A stretch of 64,000 nt of DNA from CAVUAA01 sp963739345 (GTDB lineage Bacteria > Chlamydiota > Chlamydiia > Chlamydiales > JAFEGQ01), in the NCBI GenBank assembly GCA_963739345.1, contig CAVUAA010000001.1:868001-932000 (forward strand), given 5' to 3'. Positions 61,555-64,000 of the stretch are shown here, piece by piece. The position numbers were made by a program, and so were the translations under genes. The notes under the pieces were generated by a model. That model had not been told where the DNA came from. It made no database searches and saw nothing but the letters and a program-made list of their open reading frames with translations. Every line of letters begins with the position of its first letter. The stretch's first letter is position 1.

Positions 61555-62040
61555 ACGCAGGTAGATGGCGCGCGGCTCTTTTTGCTGAGGCGCCCGCGAG
61601 AGCGTCACCATCGACATCTTAGTACCCTGATCAGGGCCAACGAGAGACCCTCCAGGAAGCTCGGGCACCTGCTGGGGCTCACCCCAAGTGATCACATCAC
61701 TCACTTTCTCCCCTTCTATGATGTAGAAACCGCCGGGACCGGCGCTGACAACGCTGACAAAGGGACCGTCGTGATCTGGTGTGTAGGCACAAAGGCTGCA
61801 GACGCCGAAGAGGGGGATCCCCTTCGCTAGGTGAAGGCCGGTGGCCAGGGCCATGCCCACCCGGACGCCGGTATAGGAGCCGGGGCCAACGCCCACAATG
61901 ATCCGATCATATTTGGCTTCTAGTTCGGAGAGAGCCGGAGCGATTGCATCTCTTTCGACCTGTTCTTCAACGATCACGCGTCCCTCCTCCACGAGCCCAA
62001 TAAGACCGTGGCCATGGGCAGAATCAACAATCAAGTCCAT
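61507..62040 (-). CDS. tsaB: tRNA threonylcarbamoyladenosine synthesis protein TsaB
   Basis: TsaB is the non-catalytic partner of TsaD in making t6A37 of tRNAs that read ANN codons. The 177-residue protein has the ASKHA-fold parts: a shortened LIVDSAHGHGLIGLVEEGRV at the start and IIVGVGPGSYTGVRVGMALA, the TsaB hallmark. It is shorter than the usual 220-230 residues, ending soon after AIYLRSGV. It corresponds to CT343. It overlaps dgt by 10 bp. Confidence 0.88.
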   Translation of the reverse strand: MDLIVDSAHGHGLIGLVEEGRVIVEEQVERDAIAPALSELEAKYDRIIVGVGPGSYTGVRVGMALATGLHLAKGIPLFGVCSLCAYTPDHDGPFVSVVSAGPGGFYIIEGEKVSDVITWGEPQQVPELPGGSLVGPDQGTKMSMVTLSRAPQQKEPRAIYLRSGVRRSGTDGRASRK

Positions 62041-63209
62041 TCGATTCTTTGGGGGAGGACGAGAGTTTCAAGGGTGCGAATGAAATAAGTGTCGGTCATG
62101 CCGGAGATGTAATCGATGATCTGCTGTCCGGGAGTGGAGGTTTCGAGGTAGCGCTCCGCTTTGTTGTGGAGGAAGTTGTGATAGAGATGACTCTCCTCCC
62201 CTTTTCGCTCATAATCGTTAAGGAGTGTCTCGCACATGATGCGATAGCCCCGTTCGATTTTATAGCTCTCTCCTTTGAGTTTGGGGTGGAGGTAAATGTT
62301 CTCGAAGTTGAAGCAGCGGATGGTCTTGAGCGATTCGTAGACCTCTTCGCTCATGGCGAGCGACTCGCTCTCGTAGCTCTCCCGAATCACATCGGCTGCA
62401 ACGTGCGAGAGAATGTCTCGATTCCAGGTGCCGAGCTGCGTCTTGGGCACCTGATCGCGGGTGATGATCCCGAGGCGGATGGCATCTTCAATATCCCTCC
62501 CCAAGTAAGAAGCCGTATCACACAGCTTGACGAGGCACCCTTCGAGCGTTCCTGGCCAAATGTTGACGTCGGGCGCCGCCCACTTCTGCTTCAGTTCTGC
62601 CTCGTGACCCTCCCAAGTCTTGCCCAGATTTGGCTGATATTGCCTCCCCTGCATCCCCCCATCGTGACACAAAAAGCCATCGTAGACGGCGAGTCCCAAA
62701 TTCAAAGGCTCGATCTCCCGAAACAACCTGCACGATTGGGCTGGATGGGCAAACGGGCCCACCCCCATCTCCTCCGACAGCTGCGAGAGATAGACCTCTC
62801 CCTCATGCCCAAAGGGCGGATGGCCCACATCATGCCCCAAGGCAATCGCTTCCACCAGGTCAACGTTCAAACGTAAGATCTCAGCAATTCCCCGAGCAAA
62901 GCTCGACACCAGCTGCACATGAATCGCTCGACGGGTCACGTGATCAGCGTCAACGAGATAAACCACCTGCGTCTTGTCGGCGTAGCGGGAGTAGGCTTTC
63001 GAGTGAACGATCCGATCGACATCCCGTTTATACGGCAACCGATGATCGTCCTCTGCCCCCCCAGGGCGCTCATGGTTCTTCGAAAAGGCCGCGTGCGAGA
63101 AGAGCACCTGCTCTTCGCGACGCTCCGCCTCCGCCCGGTGCTCCCGCAGAATCTCCACCACATCCGGATCAAACACCTTCTCAGGCACTGGGTAAAACAC
63201 GTTGGGCAT
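62031..63209 (-). CDS. dgt: Deoxyguanosinetriphosphate triphosphohydrolase-like protein
   Basis: The 392-residue HD-domain protein has SKAYSRYADKTQVVYLV near the start and EAIALGHDVGHPPFGHEGE with the catalytic HD pair, then FLCHDGG and CDTASYLGRDIEDAIRLG with the distal Asp. dGTPases split dNTPs into nucleoside and triphosphate and help set nucleotide pools. Chlamydiae import nucleotides, so a pool-control role is plausible. The ATG at 63209 touches the putP stop by one base. It overlaps tsaB by 10 bp. Confidence 0.93.
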   Translation of the reverse strand: MPNVFYPVPEKVFDPDVVEILREHRAEAERREEQVLFSHAAFSKNHERPGGAEDDHRLPYKRDVDRIVHSKAYSRYADKTQVVYLVDADHVTRRAIHVQLVSSFARGIAEILRLNVDLVEAIALGHDVGHPPFGHEGEVYLSQLSEEMGVGPFAHPAQSCRLFREIEPLNLGLAVYDGFLCHDGGMQGRQYQPNLGKTWEGHEAELKQKWAAPDVNIWPGTLEGCLVKLCDTASYLGRDIEDAIRLGIITRDQVPKTQLGTWNRDILSHVAADVIRESYESESLAMSEEVYESLKTIRCFNFENIYLHPKLKGESYKIERGYRIMCETLLNDYERKGEESHLYHNFLHNKAERYLETSTPGQQIIDYISGMTDTYFIRTLETLVLPQRIEWT

Positions 63210-64000
63210 TAAGTCACCTTAGCACGAGAAGTCGCCCAGCTGACCAGATAAATCACGACCAGGTTGAGACAGAAGCCAGGGACCATGGCGGGCACAGGGA
63301 TGTAGGGCTCGAGGAGGGGCCAGACGGCCGCGATGCCGCCACCAAAGAGCATGCCGGTCATGGCACCGGCGAAATTAATCCGCTTGGAGTGAAGAGCGAG
63401 GAGGAGGACGGGGCCAAACGCACTCCCAAGACCCGCCCACGAGTAGAGAACGAGGGTGAGAACGTTCTGCTTCGAGTAGAGAGCGGCGATGTAGGCGAGG
63501 ACGCAAACGAGGACGACGCAGAGGCGGGAGACCCACACCATCTCCTTGCCAGTAGCCCGCTTGTGGAAGAAACGGTGGTAGACGTCTTGGGAGAGAGTGG
63601 AGACAAGGACGAGAATCTGTGAGTCCATGGTCGAGATGGTGGCGGCAATGACAGCCGAGAGGACAATTCCACCGATGAACGGGTGGAACAATTGCTTGAC
63701 CATTAGGACAAAAACCAGCTCGTCGTTGTCGAGATGGCCCTGGAAAAAGGCAATGCCAAGGAACCCAATGACGGTGGCGGCAAGGAGACAGAGGAATTGC
63801 CACGAGAGGCCGACGTACTTGGATTTGCGGAGCTCCGCGGGGTGCTTAATACCCATGAACTTGGTGAGGATGTGAGTCTGCCCAAAATAACCAAGGCCCC
63901 AGCCGAGCACTCCATAGACGATGTTGTTCACCGTCGGAGCAGGCCACCAGCTCCTCCCGTAAAGGTTCATGGCAGACTGTAAATTGCCGAATCCACCCAC
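63209..64000 (-). CDS. putP: Sodium/proline symporter-like protein, C-terminal part (window edge)
   Basis: The visible 263 residues are the C-terminal half of an SSS-family transporter. GWGLGYFGQTHILTKFMGI is the conserved sodium-site helix of PutP, and AVIAATISTMDSQILVLVSTL is a second hallmark. About seven membrane segments remain. The 5' end lies beyond position 64000. It probably imports proline with sodium. The stop codon touches the dgt start. Confidence 0.92.
   Translation of the reverse strand: MGGFGNLQSAMNLYGRSWWPAPTVNNIVYGVLGWGLGYFGQTHILTKFMGIKHPAELRKSKYVGLSWQFLCLLAATVIGFLGIAFFQGHLDNDELVFVLMVKQLFHPFIGGIVLSAVIAATISTMDSQILVLVSTLSQDVYHRFFHKRATGKEMVWVSRLCVVLVCVLAYIAALYSKQNVLTLVLYSWAGLGSAFGPVLLLALHSKRINFAGAMTGMLFGGGIAAVWPLLEPYIPVPAMVPGFCLNLVVIYLVSWATSRAKVT

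Overview
The window reads as a chromosomal segment of a member of the Chlamydiae, most likely an uncultured environmental lineage. The evidence is the combination of a MurC-Ddl fusion, a pyruvate dehydrogenase E1 alpha-beta fusion, a divergent third-type GroEL next to a metallophosphoesterase, and gene orders that match, from memory, Chlamydia trachomatis blocks CT754-CT764 (phosphoesterase, groEL3, murF, mraY, murD, nlpD, ftsW, murG, murC/ddl, ftsQ), CT334-CT343 (dnaX, ybaB, ptsI, ptsH, CT338, comEC, pdhAB, dnaJ, rpsU, tsaB) and CT738-CT739 (yycJ, ftsK). Here these blocks are interleaved with accessory genes and with each other.

Layout. 1-9910: a minus-strand peptidoglycan and division operon (murF-mraY-murD-LysM-ftsW-murG-murC/ddl-ftsQ), tightly packed or overlapping, with an RHS remnant at the ftsQ end. 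9965-11563: tRNA-Cys, rsmI and an eIF2B-like gene. 11577-17978: an accessory block with a decayed membrane gene and an RHS/YD-repeat gene that has an in-frame TGA near its start, a frameshift near its end, an alpha/beta-hydrolase-like tip and a small exported protein after it. 18050-23582: a large unknown protein and a transporter-HEAT-cyclic-nucleotide-binding fusion. 23632-29474: a small gene coupled to groEL3, a phosphoesterase, a membrane protein and an SNF transporter. 29521-38511: a YkgJ-like protein, a phosphohexomutase, two DEAD-box helicases, an SDR and a 7TM-HD phosphohydrolase. 38556-48866: dnaX, ybaB, a DUF2608 protein, the regulatory PTS set ptsI-ptsH-hprK, comEC and ndh. 49035-56668: an unknown protein, tRNA-His, uppP, ftsK, two metallo-beta-lactamase-fold proteins, a FliS-like protein and brnQ. 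56668-64000: pdhAB, dnaJ, rpsU with two unknown tail-anchored-looking proteins, tsaB, dgt and a partial putP.

The least ordinary signal is non-coding. Perfect inverted repeats lie at gene 3' ends, often supplying the stop codon. One 60-bp copy is an exact 20-codon insert that the murG frame reads through while it also supplies the ftsW stop. A second family of about 160-bp long-hairpin elements occurs twice nearly complete, and related pieces lie next to ptsI. One copy encodes the last ~45 residues of the HEAT/cNMP transporter.

At least seven genes are broken by apparent one-base indels, most of them in or beside short G or C runs. This may be assembly noise or decay, and it affects how those products should be read. 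The FliS-like gene is unexpected for a chlamydia without a visible flagellar cluster.
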